Assembly: GCA_015680685.1 (NCBI GenBank)
Contig: MNCI01027444.1
Span: forward strand, 131,000 to 194,999
Length of the DNA stretch: 64,000 nt
From: Gnetum montanum
Lineage: Eukaryota > Streptophyta > Gnetopsida > Gnetales > Gnetaceae
Reading direction: 5' to 3'
The notes under the pieces were generated by a model that worked only from the letters and a program-made list of their open reading frames with translations, had not been told where the DNA came from and ran no database searches. A program made the translations under genes and the position numbers. Every line of letters starts with the position of its first letter. Within the stretch, counting starts at the first letter, position 1. Shown one piece after another: positions 11,880 through 21,974 of this stretch.

Positions 11880-12560
11880 CATATAACTCACGTTGGGCTT
11901 GTTAAGCTAGGCTTACCCTCAGTGTGAGAAACTCCAACAACCTCAAAATCAAGTCAAAGATGGTCTAATCTAAGGGTGAAAATCATCTTCGTAAAGTCAC
12001 TATTGTCCAATTCAAGTTTCAGCATTCAAGAGTTCAGATTTTGGGCCAGATTACATAAATTTTCACCAGGTCACACTAAGGTCAGGCTAATAGCGTGAGT
12101 ACAACATGAGTGTAGATCACGCCCAGCATGAGTAACCCCAAGAGCCTTAAAACCAAGTCAAAATGGTCTAACTTCCAATGTGCAAGTCATCATCAAGGTC
12201 CATTGACAACTACTTCAATTCCAAGCCTCCAGAATTCTGGACTTCACATCCAAAATTACAAAGATTTTGTCACTCATGCTGAGCTCAAGCTAATAGCGTG
12301 AGTCTAGCGTGAGCTACCAAAATTTGCTTAAATCAAGACACACCCAAGCTCAATTTTCAACATGCACTTCACTCTCAGGGTCAACCATAGTAAAGCAATT
12401 GTTGCACTCAAAAAATAGGTTTTAAAGATAAAAAATTGGTGTGAAATGTGTCATTTTCATCAGGTAATGCTGAGGTCACACTGAGATCACATTGGTAATG
12501 TGAGTACAGTGTGAATACTAATCACACCTAGTCAAAAGCATTCCAAACACATGCTGAGGA
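11880..12560 (+). repeat. About 200-base degenerate tandem units in U3 of the Tat LTR
   Basis: Three to four units share the phrases GAGAAACTCCAACAACCTCA, AATCAAGTCAAAGATGGTCT, GTGCAAGTCATCATC and CTAATAGCGTGAGT. The corresponding phrase starts near 11928, 12130 and 12310. Within them the words CTCATGCTGAG and TAGCGTGAG recur in both orientations. Confidence 0.6.
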
Positions 12561-12980
12561 CACACCAAGACAAAATAAACTCATGTTGGAAGCTTCTGTG
12601 AAATAGAAATGCCTCAAATAGCCACAAAACCACTCACATTAGCACCCTGCAACAGTAAATTCATGGATCGAGAAGCTCCAAGTGAGTTGGAGTCAATTTC
12701 TCTTATTGTACATTATCACTTCTATTGTAAATTTTCACCATTTATGAGCTTGTCAAGCTCTTACACTCTAAATTGTATCTTCTTCTATGGGTGTAAGCTA
12801 GCTTGCATAAGCCAATACACATTGTAAGATACAGTGCATCTCGTCAAGAACATAGCTTGCCTACACATGTCCAATTAACACATAGTTGTCCATCAAACAC
12901 CGATTACACGATCCATTTTCCTCTTATCTCTTAGCTGTTAATCTCATCTATGAATTCCACACGTGAGCCTAGCCAAACGT

Positions 12981-12988
12981 TATAAATA
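12981..12988 (+). promoter_or_regulatory. TATA box of the Tat LTR
   Basis: TATAAATA lies between the U3 repeat array and the presumed R region. The solo LTR at 53591 has the same box at the equivalent place. Confidence 0.5.
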
Positions 12989-13483
12989 CCTCATCCATTT
13001 ACATAAATGGGGTGGGAAATTTTGGAACTTGACTACTTTGAGAGCATTCACTAGCAACCTTGGACACTCGGGCACACGTGAATATTAGCATCCAAGCACC
13101 TGTAAACACATCACTCCGGGACTTAGCACTTGACTTGCGATCCACACATGCAACTACGCTTTGACCGGTGCACATCCTGATTAAGAAATATAATACATTT
13201 CATTATTTCCTTCCATTACATTGTTTGCTCTATTTTAATCTACTTTACGTTTCTGCATGTGCTTTTTTTACATTTCATATGTCACCAGTTACGATGACCC
13301 CAGCACAAGCCATAGTTTATGCTCAGGGAAGTCATTGGTTGATATGCGTGCAGACCATCCAAGGCACTCTGCCTTCATTTTTCTTTTTCTAGCTTGCCCT
13401 CACATGAAGGTAGGGTCGGTTGTGTCTCTCCAACAATCTTTCAACATTTGTTTTTTCCTTCCAGCCTTACATCGATGATTTCA

Positions 13484-14182
13484 GTTAGCACACATAGCCA
13501 AACTCTTGTAGTTTTACCATTCCATAGTTAGAAGAATTTCCATGTGCCCATAGTAGGAGTCTTAAAGTGAACAGATCTTTATTTGAGCAAATTGTACCTA
13601 AGCACACATTTGTGTACAGTAATAAAGATAAACTTTCTGATAAACCTTGTAGCATGTGGACTAAGCTAAATAGTTATTAATTATTATTGAATGTTTGAAT
13701 GCTTTCATAGTTAATTAATCTCTCCCAACCCTTGACTCTCCTAGTTAAGTGCACTTAGTACGACCGCTTCGAGCACATGTGTAACGCTTGCTAACACAGT
13801 AACGAGTGGTGTTTGGTAATCCCAGCAGCGTTGCACTGGTTTAGGATGTGTGTGGCAAGTGGGAATGAATAATGGTGCTAGGACAATTAGAACTTAGTTA
13901 GTGAATAGTTAATGAAAGTTAGTCACTTAGTTCTCTTCACCTTCTCGTATTAGCATAAGACATTAAAAAGATAAAAGATATAAAAATCATGTACCTCAAG
14001 CTTACTTAACCATACAACCATGAAAATACAAGTAAGTTTGGGAAGACAGTGATTGATTAACCTTAAGTGTTCCATTAAGGCATGTAAGCACTTAGTCCTT
14101 GGAGTTCGACTAGATCACACGTGAGATGCTCGTATTCATATGGTTGAGTGTAGGGGTACCTCGCCACTCATCAATGATGTAC
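13484..14182 (+). repeat. Truncated Athila-type LTR, R-U5 part
   Basis: The text CAGATCTTTATTTGAGCAAATTG, the TTGGTAATCCCAGCAGCG phrase and the end TGAGTGTAGGGGTACCTCGCCACTCATCA match the R-U5 parts of the LTRs at 17082 and 56230. U3 is missing because the Tat element abuts it. No PBS follows at 14183, so no element body is attached. Confidence 0.6.
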
Positions 14183-14289
14183 AAAGGTTATGGTTAATTG
14201 TAATCCTTGGTACTTAAATAAAAAAATGAATTATTTTAATAACTTATTTAATTTAAAGACTTAGCTAATCTCTAACTAGTCCTAACATA

Positions 14290-14888
14290 AGCATCTGGTC
14301 CACTTTTTGTACACATCCTGAACCCATGTATCCACTACTAGGATTACTAAGTGAATACATGTTTACACTTAAAGTGATCATACTCGTGCGTTTAATCTAT
14401 TTAGCTTTAACAATTAACTAATAGCTTAAGGTCTAATTTAGCTTAATTAATTGCATATTTAATGAAAAAAATGAATGAATAAATAAATCATTAATCTATT
14501 CTAAGTGCTATAAGGTTTGATCAAAAGGCTCATCTTTATTATAGTACACACTGATGTGGTTTAGGTACAACAATGCTCAAATAAAGATCCATACACTTTC
14601 TAACTCCAACTATGAGTACTCAGAAAATTATTCTAACTTTCAAATGGAAAAAATGTAAGAGCTTTGCTAGAACTATGACTTTATATCCCCATAAACATGG
14701 CTATGAGATCATATTTATAATTTTTATTATAGGGCTACATCAACGAGGCCTCATAGACATAGCAAATCCTACATTGATGCGGCCTCATTAATTGGGCAAC
14801 ATCACATAAATGGAGCCCTCTCAATGGGGGCACATCAATGAGGCCACATCAATGTGGGCCTATCGATGCAACACTTTGATGTTCATCA
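14290..14888 (-). repeat. Truncated Athila-type LTR in inverse orientation
   Basis: The phrase CCACTACTAGGATTACTAAG near 14330 is the reverse of the U5 phrase of plus-strand copies. A minus-strand TATAAATA lies at 14712-14719. U3 at 14720-14888 is full of CATCAATGAGGCC-like words. On the minus strand it begins TGATGAACATCAAAG at 14888. It faces the plus-strand fragment ending at 14182, forming an inverted LTR pair. Confidence 0.55.
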
Positions 14889-14939
14889 ATCCCTATACCA
14901 ACTCATAATAAAGTTATGGAATAAGTGTGTGTGCAAAAT

Positions 14940-17081
14940 AAAGTTTAGATAATAGCCACTAAACTAAAAGACATCCAATGGCTTGAAAATAAGAATACAA
15001 AACTATTTAAAAGATGTATGGAAACATCCAACCTAGTTATTAGTTCTTATTCGAAGAAAATGAACCAAACAATGAATTTAGACAAGAACATATTACACTT
15101 TGACTATACATCAAAATAAGATGTTAAATAAGAAAACACAAGAACTAAAATATAAAATAAATAAGGAAACATGTCTGGACCCTCTATAAAGAAAGAACCT
15201 TCTAGTATAGCTAAAAATATGTCTCCAAATGGTTTAAAAAATGATAATTATCAATGTTGAAAGTGATATAAAGTAGAAACTTAAACCATTAAAGATGATA
15301 AATGGAAAACATATGGTGTTCCATTTTTCAAATACTTGTCCATGATTTTAGTCATGGGAAAGATGCCCCATCTTGAATCAAGAACTAGTAAGTGAATTTT
15401 CACTCTTTTTTAACAATTTTTTATCCTTTTCATATTTCTTAAAAAAATTTCCAATTCTTAATATGTTTTCCATTTCTTGTTATGTTTCTTTTCTTTATAA
15501 TTTTCCCTTTTTATTGAGTTATTTCCTTTATGTTTTATGAATGTCTACTATGTATTTATTAATAACAATGTTGCTAATCAGGATGTAGAAGTCAACACCA
15601 TGTGTTGGATTTTTATCGCATGATATCACGATGATTGGGTAAATAATTATGTAATGTAATGAGACCACATCATCCATCCCTCTAGTTTCTCTACATAAAA
15701 GGACTTTATTATGAAAATAATATGGTTCTTCTCATACAAAACTAAAAGTTAACTAATGATCACTATGCTTGGACGAAAGGGGGGAAGACCAAGTGGGAAT
15801 GAAAAAGGGTGTTACCTCAAAAGGATTTGTTGGGTTCTCTTCTTGACTTTCTTCTTATGGTTTATAACTCCAAGAATGAATCATCACTCTTATCATTAAC
15901 CAATAAATAGGAAGCATGTCTTTACATGGTGTGGTTCCTATGAGAAAAAAAGAGAGAAATAAAAATAGAAAGAAAAAAAAAGAAAAGAGAGATAAAGAAA
16001 AAAATAATGGGAATTCAAGGCACACCCCTTAGACATAATAATGTGGTACAAGCACTAGTTATGGGGCTTGAAAGACATGTTACCCATCCCTAAATGTACC
16101 CCTCTAACTAAGGCCCTTCCTTTCTTTTTATATATTTTTTTTTTGAAGTGATGCTCATTCTTTATCATTGTTGTGAACTCATGATGGTAGGTAGGAAGGG
16201 GCATATCAATGCAAGACCATTGTTGATGGTATGGACTTGGTTATAAACTTGGATGTATAGGTATGATGGTCATTTTAATCATAATTGATACAAGAACCTA
16301 TTGTGGACATGGTTAAGTACCTTACATCCCAATCTCTACAATTCCTTCTCATCCCATTATTCACCTCACTATTGCACGCAATTATGAGCCTAATGGTTTT
16401 GTATAGTATAGTGTAAAATCCTAACCAAGGTAGTTCTATGTTGTTTGAAACAAATGCATGATCTAAATTTAACTTCTAAGATGCCCATGAACATCTATAG
16501 AAGTGGTTATGCAAGGGCATTATGGTAGGAGCTTGCTTTGGAAAGGATTCACTTGCACAACTTCTATTGATCATGGCTTTGAATCAAGCTTCACATCTTC
16601 AAGAACATCATGGATAACTTCTTTAAATATATGCATGATTTTGTCAGCAAATTTTCATCAATTTTGAGTTATCTTTAATGCTTTTATATTGAAATTTCCT
16701 CTAAATTCAATATATCTTAGTCATCCTGTGAACTAGACCTTTGGTTTTAATTGTTTGAAAACTTGTGAGCTTCCAAAGTTAAGGTCATTTATCATGGGAG
16801 GGTTAAGGATGTAAGTTTTGAAATTTTTCTAACATCCCATTTTCAAACATTATGGAATTAATAGTAAAAATAATCAAAATAAAATGAACAACTTGGTGAT
16901 TTTAGTTTCCTTAGAGCCTTGGGAGCATTATTATGAAATCATCTTGAGCCTAAATGGTAAAATTTTTATTGAACTATGAGCAAATTAAGGAATCTAAAAA
17001 GGGTTAATCATTAAGGAAAATTTATCAAGACTAATGTTGATCCTTTGGTGATTGTAGGTGATGCTAAAATGAAACACTAAG
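14940..17081 (+). mobile_element. Athila-like element A, left piece of the interrupted body
   Basis: At about 15070-15120 the translation NILHFDYTS matches DILHFDYTS encoded by element C. The noncoding stretch 15640-17040 matches C at 29460-28030 (minus) and E at 62100-63100: shared phrases include GAGACCACATCATCCATCC and GGGCTTGAAAGACATGTTACCCAT. It ends with the acceptor-like TTGGTGATTGTAG at about 17057, followed by GTGATGCTAAAATGAAACACTAAG, where element B is inserted. The right piece is at 25930-26882. Confidence 0.65.
17077..17081 (+). other. Target site duplication of element B, left copy
   Basis: CTAAG directly before the LTR. The right copy is at 25925-25929. Element C has a single CTAAG at the matching place (28041-28045, minus). 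Confidence 0.9.
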
Positions 17082-18084
17082 TGATGAGACACGATTCGCA
17101 TAGGCCGCGATATCGCGTCTGCCACGATATTCCATCCCCCCACAATATCGCGTATGAGATATCGCGTTTTCCCTATGATATCGCATACGTGATATTGCAG
17201 TCCGCCGCCATATCTATAAATAAGACACGGTTCTCCCTTGTTCGACATCCTAGTTTTAGAGTAGCGAAGCTCTGGCAGTTTGATCCCTCCAGAGTTAGAT
17301 TTTTTCCCGTGTTTTCCCGCAGTGTGGTGAATGTAATTGTACAGTGTCTTTATACGAGTGTGTCGTACTTGGACATGCACATGATCAACAATAAAGATCG
17401 AGATTACTTCATCATTGTAGCATTCACTTATTTTATTTATTTTTTATTTATTTAATGTTATTTATTACTTTTGTAGCATGTTGTGAGTACGACTTGATTA
17501 CAAGCATCTACGGATGTGTACGGCTAGTCAAGGAATCGGTTACTCATCGCGATTAGTCTCTCACCCTTAAACTCCTAGAAGCGGAATGAGTATGACTTGG
17601 TTACGAGCATTTAAGTGTGATTTCTTGGTAGCCCAGTGGTGTATCCAGGATCTGCGCTTGGTAACCCAGTGGCGTATTTGGGATCTGCGCTTGGTAATCC
17701 CAGTGGAATACCTAGGATCTACGCTTGGAAGTCCCAGTGGTAGTCATGCACAAGGTCCAAGATGTGTACGGTTGATCAAGGAATCAGTTACTCATCGCAC
17801 TTAGGCTAGATTAGATTCTCTTACCCTTTTCCTGCTAGCTTAGTTTAATTAATATTATTTTCCACTACCTTCAGGAGTAGCATAGATTAGGACACATCAT
17901 ACACCTCATCTAGACTAAACCATATGTGACATATGCAATACTAGTCTAGGTGGGAAGACAATGAACTGAGACCTAAGGATAACTATCTAGGTGCCACAAC
18001 TAGTCCATCTACGGAGTTTGACCGGATCGCGTGTGCGACACTCGTTTCGTATGGTTGAGTGTAGGGGTACCTCACCACTCATCA
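17082..18084 (+). repeat. 5' LTR of element B
   Basis: It starts TGATGAGACACGATTCGC and ends GGTACCTCACCACTCATCA. U3 (17082-17214) is short and packed with ATATCGCG-type palindromic words. The U5 part repeats the phrase CCCAGTGG(C)GTATTTGGGATCTGCGCTTGG about four times (17635-17745). It aligns along its length with 24936-25924. Confidence 0.9.
17215..17222 (+). promoter_or_regulatory. TATA box of the 5' LTR of B
   Basis: TATAAATA directly after the ATATCGCG array; the partner LTR has it at 25055-25062. It would drive the gag transcript. Confidence 0.6.
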
Positions 18085-18107
18085 TAGGCACCATTGCCAG
18101 GGATGGT
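18085..18107 (+). other. Primer binding site of element B
   Basis: Directly after the LTR the sequence reads TAGGCACCATTGCCAGGGAT. It differs from the common gypsy PBS TGGCGCCGTTGCCGGGGA mainly by transitions. Confidence 0.7.
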
Positions 18108-18217
18108 GCTAATTATCTAGATTAGTTATATCATACAAGGTTACTGTAAAGAACTTAACGATATATATCTTAAAAAGAAAAAATTATTAAAAGTCACGCC
18201 TAAATTCACACACAACA

Positions 18218-20024
18218 ATGCCTCTCCTACAAGATGATAATAACGCCACACTTAGTGAGGAAGTTCATTGGAGAACCAACGATCTATATGACGCTGACGA
18301 TTGGAGTATACAACCTGAAGTGGGAGTTTCCTATAAAAATGAACAAAAACAATGTCATCATAATGCATGGAAGCCTAACTTACAAGATGACGATGAACCC
18401 CCACTAGCCACTACAAGCTTAATGCAAATACAAGAGGCTATTCAAATCTCACGTAGGCATTGTAAAGAGAGCCATCTACCCAGGCTCGATTTAAATAACT
18501 TTCCTAAATTTTCAGGAGGCTATGACTTAGATCCACATCAACATTTACTAGCCTTCTNTGTCAGCCTTGAGGAAACAAATCCAAGGATAGAAACAAGAAA
18601 AACATGAACCCTTGAACATGGCCTTAGAAAGATACTATGCATTGTTAAACAACTATCTAGTTCATGGGTTTGTCGAGGAAAGGCTAATGTATCATATTAT
18701 TGATGGGCTACGCAATGAAACCAGAGAGACCTTAGGAACGTATGCCCAAGGTCAACTATACAACCTACGAACCCATCAAATCCAAGAGCTTATTAAGTGG
18801 GTAGCAAAAGAAGAAGGAGAAATAGCTACATGGGAGAGTGTTGAAAAACATCAATGGGACCAAAATATTAACTCAACAAAGGTCCATGATCATAACAAGG
18901 AGAAATCAACAAATCTCAAGGTGGAAACATCATCTTTGTCAATACAAAAATCGTTAGAAGAAGCTGAGGCAAACATCAATAAGATGTTGGAATGGATGAA
19001 TCAAAAGTGTGGAGAATATATCAACATCATTGGAGATAGAGTTTTGACAACCCAAGAAGCAGAGCGAAGTAATAGACATTTGGAAAGAAGGAATGAAGGG
19101 ACTAAGTGCTCAACTGCCAATCCTACATATGAATGCAACATATGCCTGTATGATCACCCCAAGGGTCAATGTCCCATACTGTTATATCTACAGGAGCATT
19201 GGGGAAATACATTACATCTAGAGTTCGTCCAAAGATACTGTGTTAGACCACAGTGGCAACAACCCCAGTCATGGGGGAATCCACCATTAGACTGGAGGCA
19301 CCCTTCATATTTTCTGAAGCCAAATGCTTATCACGTTCAACATCGTGTTTCTTCATTCAGGCCACCATACTCTATCTCACCACAATACCATTCTTCGCAA
19401 TAGTATCAACCCATACCTCCAACACAACCACCACCTTGTGTACCTTACATCCCTCCTAACTTTTAACACTCTCATCCTTTCCCTCCTTCCACAATGCCAC
19501 CAATTGTTCCTAAGGTGTTTGTACCACCGCAACCCACAAACAACACTTGTGCTGCTGCTACTAACAGAAGTGAAGAGCCTCCTCAACATCAAAGGTGTCC
19601 TTTATTTAAACATGGCCATAGGAAGGGACAACATAATTCTGAGGCCATTGCACCTTCCAACTCAGCACAAGTACAACAATGTGATTCACCCTTACCTTCG
19701 AACCCAATGCCTCATGTAACTTCATCAGGGCCACCAACTTACACTCCAAAAACTATAAGGCCCAATGAACACAACCATGGGAGGCATCAGCCTAATCTTT
19801 GCATACCATCTAACGGTCCTAAACATCATAGTGGGTCAACTCGTTATCAGGGAACTACATCGTATGAAGTGCCCCACTATGTTTATTATAAAGTGTGTGA
19901 AATCCAAGGTGATAAGTATGGACCAACTTCAATATTTCCAATATGCAAGGATCCTCATTTTCCATTTATTAATCCTTGCCATACTCAACCGTTTAGTTAT
20001 GGGGGATATCCCCCATTTCAATAA
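18218..20024 (+). pseudogene. gag: Gag of element B, with deletion at an N base
   Basis: The ATG at 18218 opens an acidic N-terminal region, then the gag entry LPRLDLNNFPKFSGGYDLDP (about 18476). The frame reaches an N at 18558. The next recognisable gag text, EPLNMALERYYALLNN, is in another frame from about 18606, and roughly 175 bases present in elements C and D are missing between them. The C-terminal part has the knuckle CNICLYDHPKGQC (19134-19172) and a proline/glutamine-rich tail. It is interrupted by TAG at 19401-19403 and TAA near 19464. The tail runs open to 20024. Confidence 0.8.
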
Positions 20025-21400
20025 CAAGCAGGATTAATAAATATTTTTCATTTTCTTTGATTTTACAAGTTTTTGTTTTCCAATTTTTCATTTTTCAACT
20101 TTTTGTTTTATCTTTTTGTGTGTTTGTCTTTTTCCATTTTTTTGTAAGTAATCTCATCTACGAATAAAACACTCATGTGGATTTTTGGTTGAGATGTATT
20201 TTATGTTATTAAGTCATGAGTGATCAATTATTTGAAATAGTGAGCCCATTACACCCACTCATCCACTCTATAAATAAAGAGGTTTTGTTCGAGGATACAG
20301 TGACATTCTTAAAACTTTTAAACTTAAAATTAATTTTGTGTTATTGTACCTGGAGTGAAGAAGGATGGACCAAGAGGGAATGGTTAGGGTGTGATATAAA
20401 GGAGACTTGTGGATTCTCTTTGGTGTCATCTGTGGGAGTTATCATGCAATATGGTTGTACTAAGATCCTTGTAGATCTAACAAAAAATGGGAGTAAGGGT
20501 AATCAAAAGGGCACTCGAAAATCAAACACTGTTCTAGGGGGTTCCACTGGAAAGACATGCACCCATGCCTGAAGGTTGGCAGCTTCTCTAGATTTAGTAA
20601 AGTGAAAAGAAAAGAACAATAAAGAGAAAAAGGAAGTACCATAAAACAAACATCACTCCTCCCTTGTACTAAACACCAAGTGATCATATGCCTTATTGTT
20701 ATGGTACTCTCATAGTTGTTCACCATGGGATGAAGCAATGTGATGTCACTGATTAGAAGGATGGACTTGGTCCTGATCTTGGAATGATGGGTTAATGACA
20801 CCTTAATCATGCTTTTCATGCAGGATTCATTGTACCCTGGGTTAGTTACCTCATGTCCCAATCTCTCCGATCCCTTTCTTTAGTTCGTCTCATCTCACTG
20901 TTCGTGTAATTGTCGCTCGTGTCCCATGTAGTATAGAATTTTCATCTCATTCTGGTGATAATTACATGTGTGTGTTTTGTGGAGTTAGTGCAGATTATAT
21001 CTAACCCTTCTAATGCCCACGGACACTTTAAGTGTGATTACACAAGGGCATAATAGGTTGAAACCTTCTTTGGGGAGGACCCACTTGTGTAATTTTGTTG
21101 TAATCTTCATTAATTCTTTAGCTAGAACACACAATTTCTTACCCTCAGCTTACTTTTCATAAATTTCTTTCCCTATTATTATCCCTCAAAATTTTAGCGT
21201 TCCAATGTACCATTACATTCCCTTTTCTTCATAATCGCCAAATTTTTAATTGCTAAATTCACATCATTATCATTCAAAGTGCCTCTCAAATTCATGTAAT
21301 TACCCTTGCATAAATTCATCCTTGTCCATGTCCTCATTTTACATCATTAATTTCAATAAAATCATTAAACATCTGGTCTTTTTCATATGTCTCACCTTAG
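20025..21400 (+). other. Noncoding interior of element B where pol would be expected
   Basis: No RT, RNase H or integrase motif is visible in any frame. Parts of this stretch (about 20200-21100) resemble the noncoding stretch found before the downstream ORF in A, C and E, for example a phrase ending in TGCCCACGGACAC before CACAAGGGCATAATAGG. Pol is missing from the stretch between gag and this region. Confidence 0.6.
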
Positions 21401-21404
21401 TTGG

Positions 21405-21500
21405 GATGAGATATCGCGTACGCGATATCGCATCCCACATGATATCACGTACGCGATGTACCGTATGCGATATCACATCCTATTTTTCTATAAATAGGAA
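21405..21500 (+). promoter_or_regulatory. Internal LTR-like promoter of element B
   Basis: Here the element repeats the motif set of its own U3. A perfect 20-base palindrome GATATCGCGTACGCGATATC lies at 21410-21429, followed by GATATCACGTACGCGATG and ATGCGATATCAC, then TATAAATA at 21489-21496. The spacing from palindromes to TATA is like that in the LTR (17098-17222). About 480 bases downstream the long ORF begins behind an acceptor-like site. A partial nested LTR is the alternative, but no LTR end or U5 follows. Confidence 0.6.
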
Positions 21501-21755
21501 CCCCCACCGCAACACTTAGCATCAGTTGGCCATTTACGCGGGGGGAATTTTTGAATTTTTTCTCTACGACTTACGATTGCGTGACCCTTGCTTTTACATT
21601 GATATGTCGCACACTGGAACTCCGATTTTAATTCTGTTTGAACCTGCTTGAACCCAGAGTATTCAGTTTAGTCGTGGAGGAGAGACACTTGCCAAAAAGT
21701 GCCTAAGTGTCTAACTTTTTTGAAATTTTTCATCCCCCAAAGGACATCAATTAGG

Positions 21756-21974
21756 GTAATTAATACTAACACTTAGACAAATTGTGCCAAAAAATCATAT
21801 GACCTTAAGTATACAGGGAGATTAACGATGAAACCCACCTAAGTTATAGGATCCATCATCATAATTTTTGGGCACAATCACACGATAACGTAGGATCTTC
21901 AATTAAAGGCATGTAGTAAGGTATAACTTGAATTTGAAAAAAACCTTACTAATGCTTGGCCCGTGTGATTGCAG
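21756..21974 (+). other. Possible intron before the downstream ORF of B
   Basis: The acceptor side is good: a stretch ending in GCCCGTGTGATTGCAG directly before ATGG at 21975. The donor is uncertain; TTAGG|GTAATT at 21756 is one candidate. Elements A, C and E also have acceptor-like endings at the same place (TTGTAG, CTACAG, ATTATAG). Confidence 0.35.

Larger units (their letters stand above)
6844..13483 (+). mobile_element. Tat-lineage Ty3/Gypsy element T, 5'-truncated
   Basis: Order along the plus strand: pre-RT linker, reverse transcriptase, RNase H, a second archaeal-type RNase H, integrase, a repeat-bearing 3' untranslated region, polypurine tract and a 1.7 kb 3' LTR. The second RNase H between the first one and integrase is the hallmark of the Tat (Ogre-like) lineage. 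Gag and protease are absent; the recognisable part begins at an ATG-opened linker at 6844. No 5' LTR is recognisable upstream. Many stops and frameshifts show it is long dead. The 3' LTR ends inside an Athila-type LTR fragment. Confidence 0.8.
11792..13483 (+). repeat. 3' LTR of element T (Tat family)
   Basis: It starts TGAAACACCACTAATTTC and ends GATGATTTCA. Both ends, the TATA box position and several R-region phrases (AGAGCATTCACTAGCAACC, CACATGCAACTACGCTTTGAC) line up with the solo LTR at 53591-55446, which supports the boundaries. The five bases after it, GTTAG, begin an Athila-type LTR fragment, so element T appears to have landed in that LTR. The upstream half of the target is not recognisable in this window. 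Confidence 0.65.

Noticed and set aside
17100-17430. ORFs on both strands across the LTR of B
   Set aside because: LTR sequence with recognisable TATA and R-U5 phrases; the second LTR copy does not keep the frames.
20460-20861. 133-codon minus-strand ORF
   Set aside because: It lies in the noncoding interior of B; text is not protein-like and no relative shares it.
21400-21960. A complete nested LTR inside element B
   Set aside because: Only U3-like motifs and a TATA box are present. No U5 phrases, no terminal CA, no PBS and no target duplication were found, so an internal promoter explains it better.
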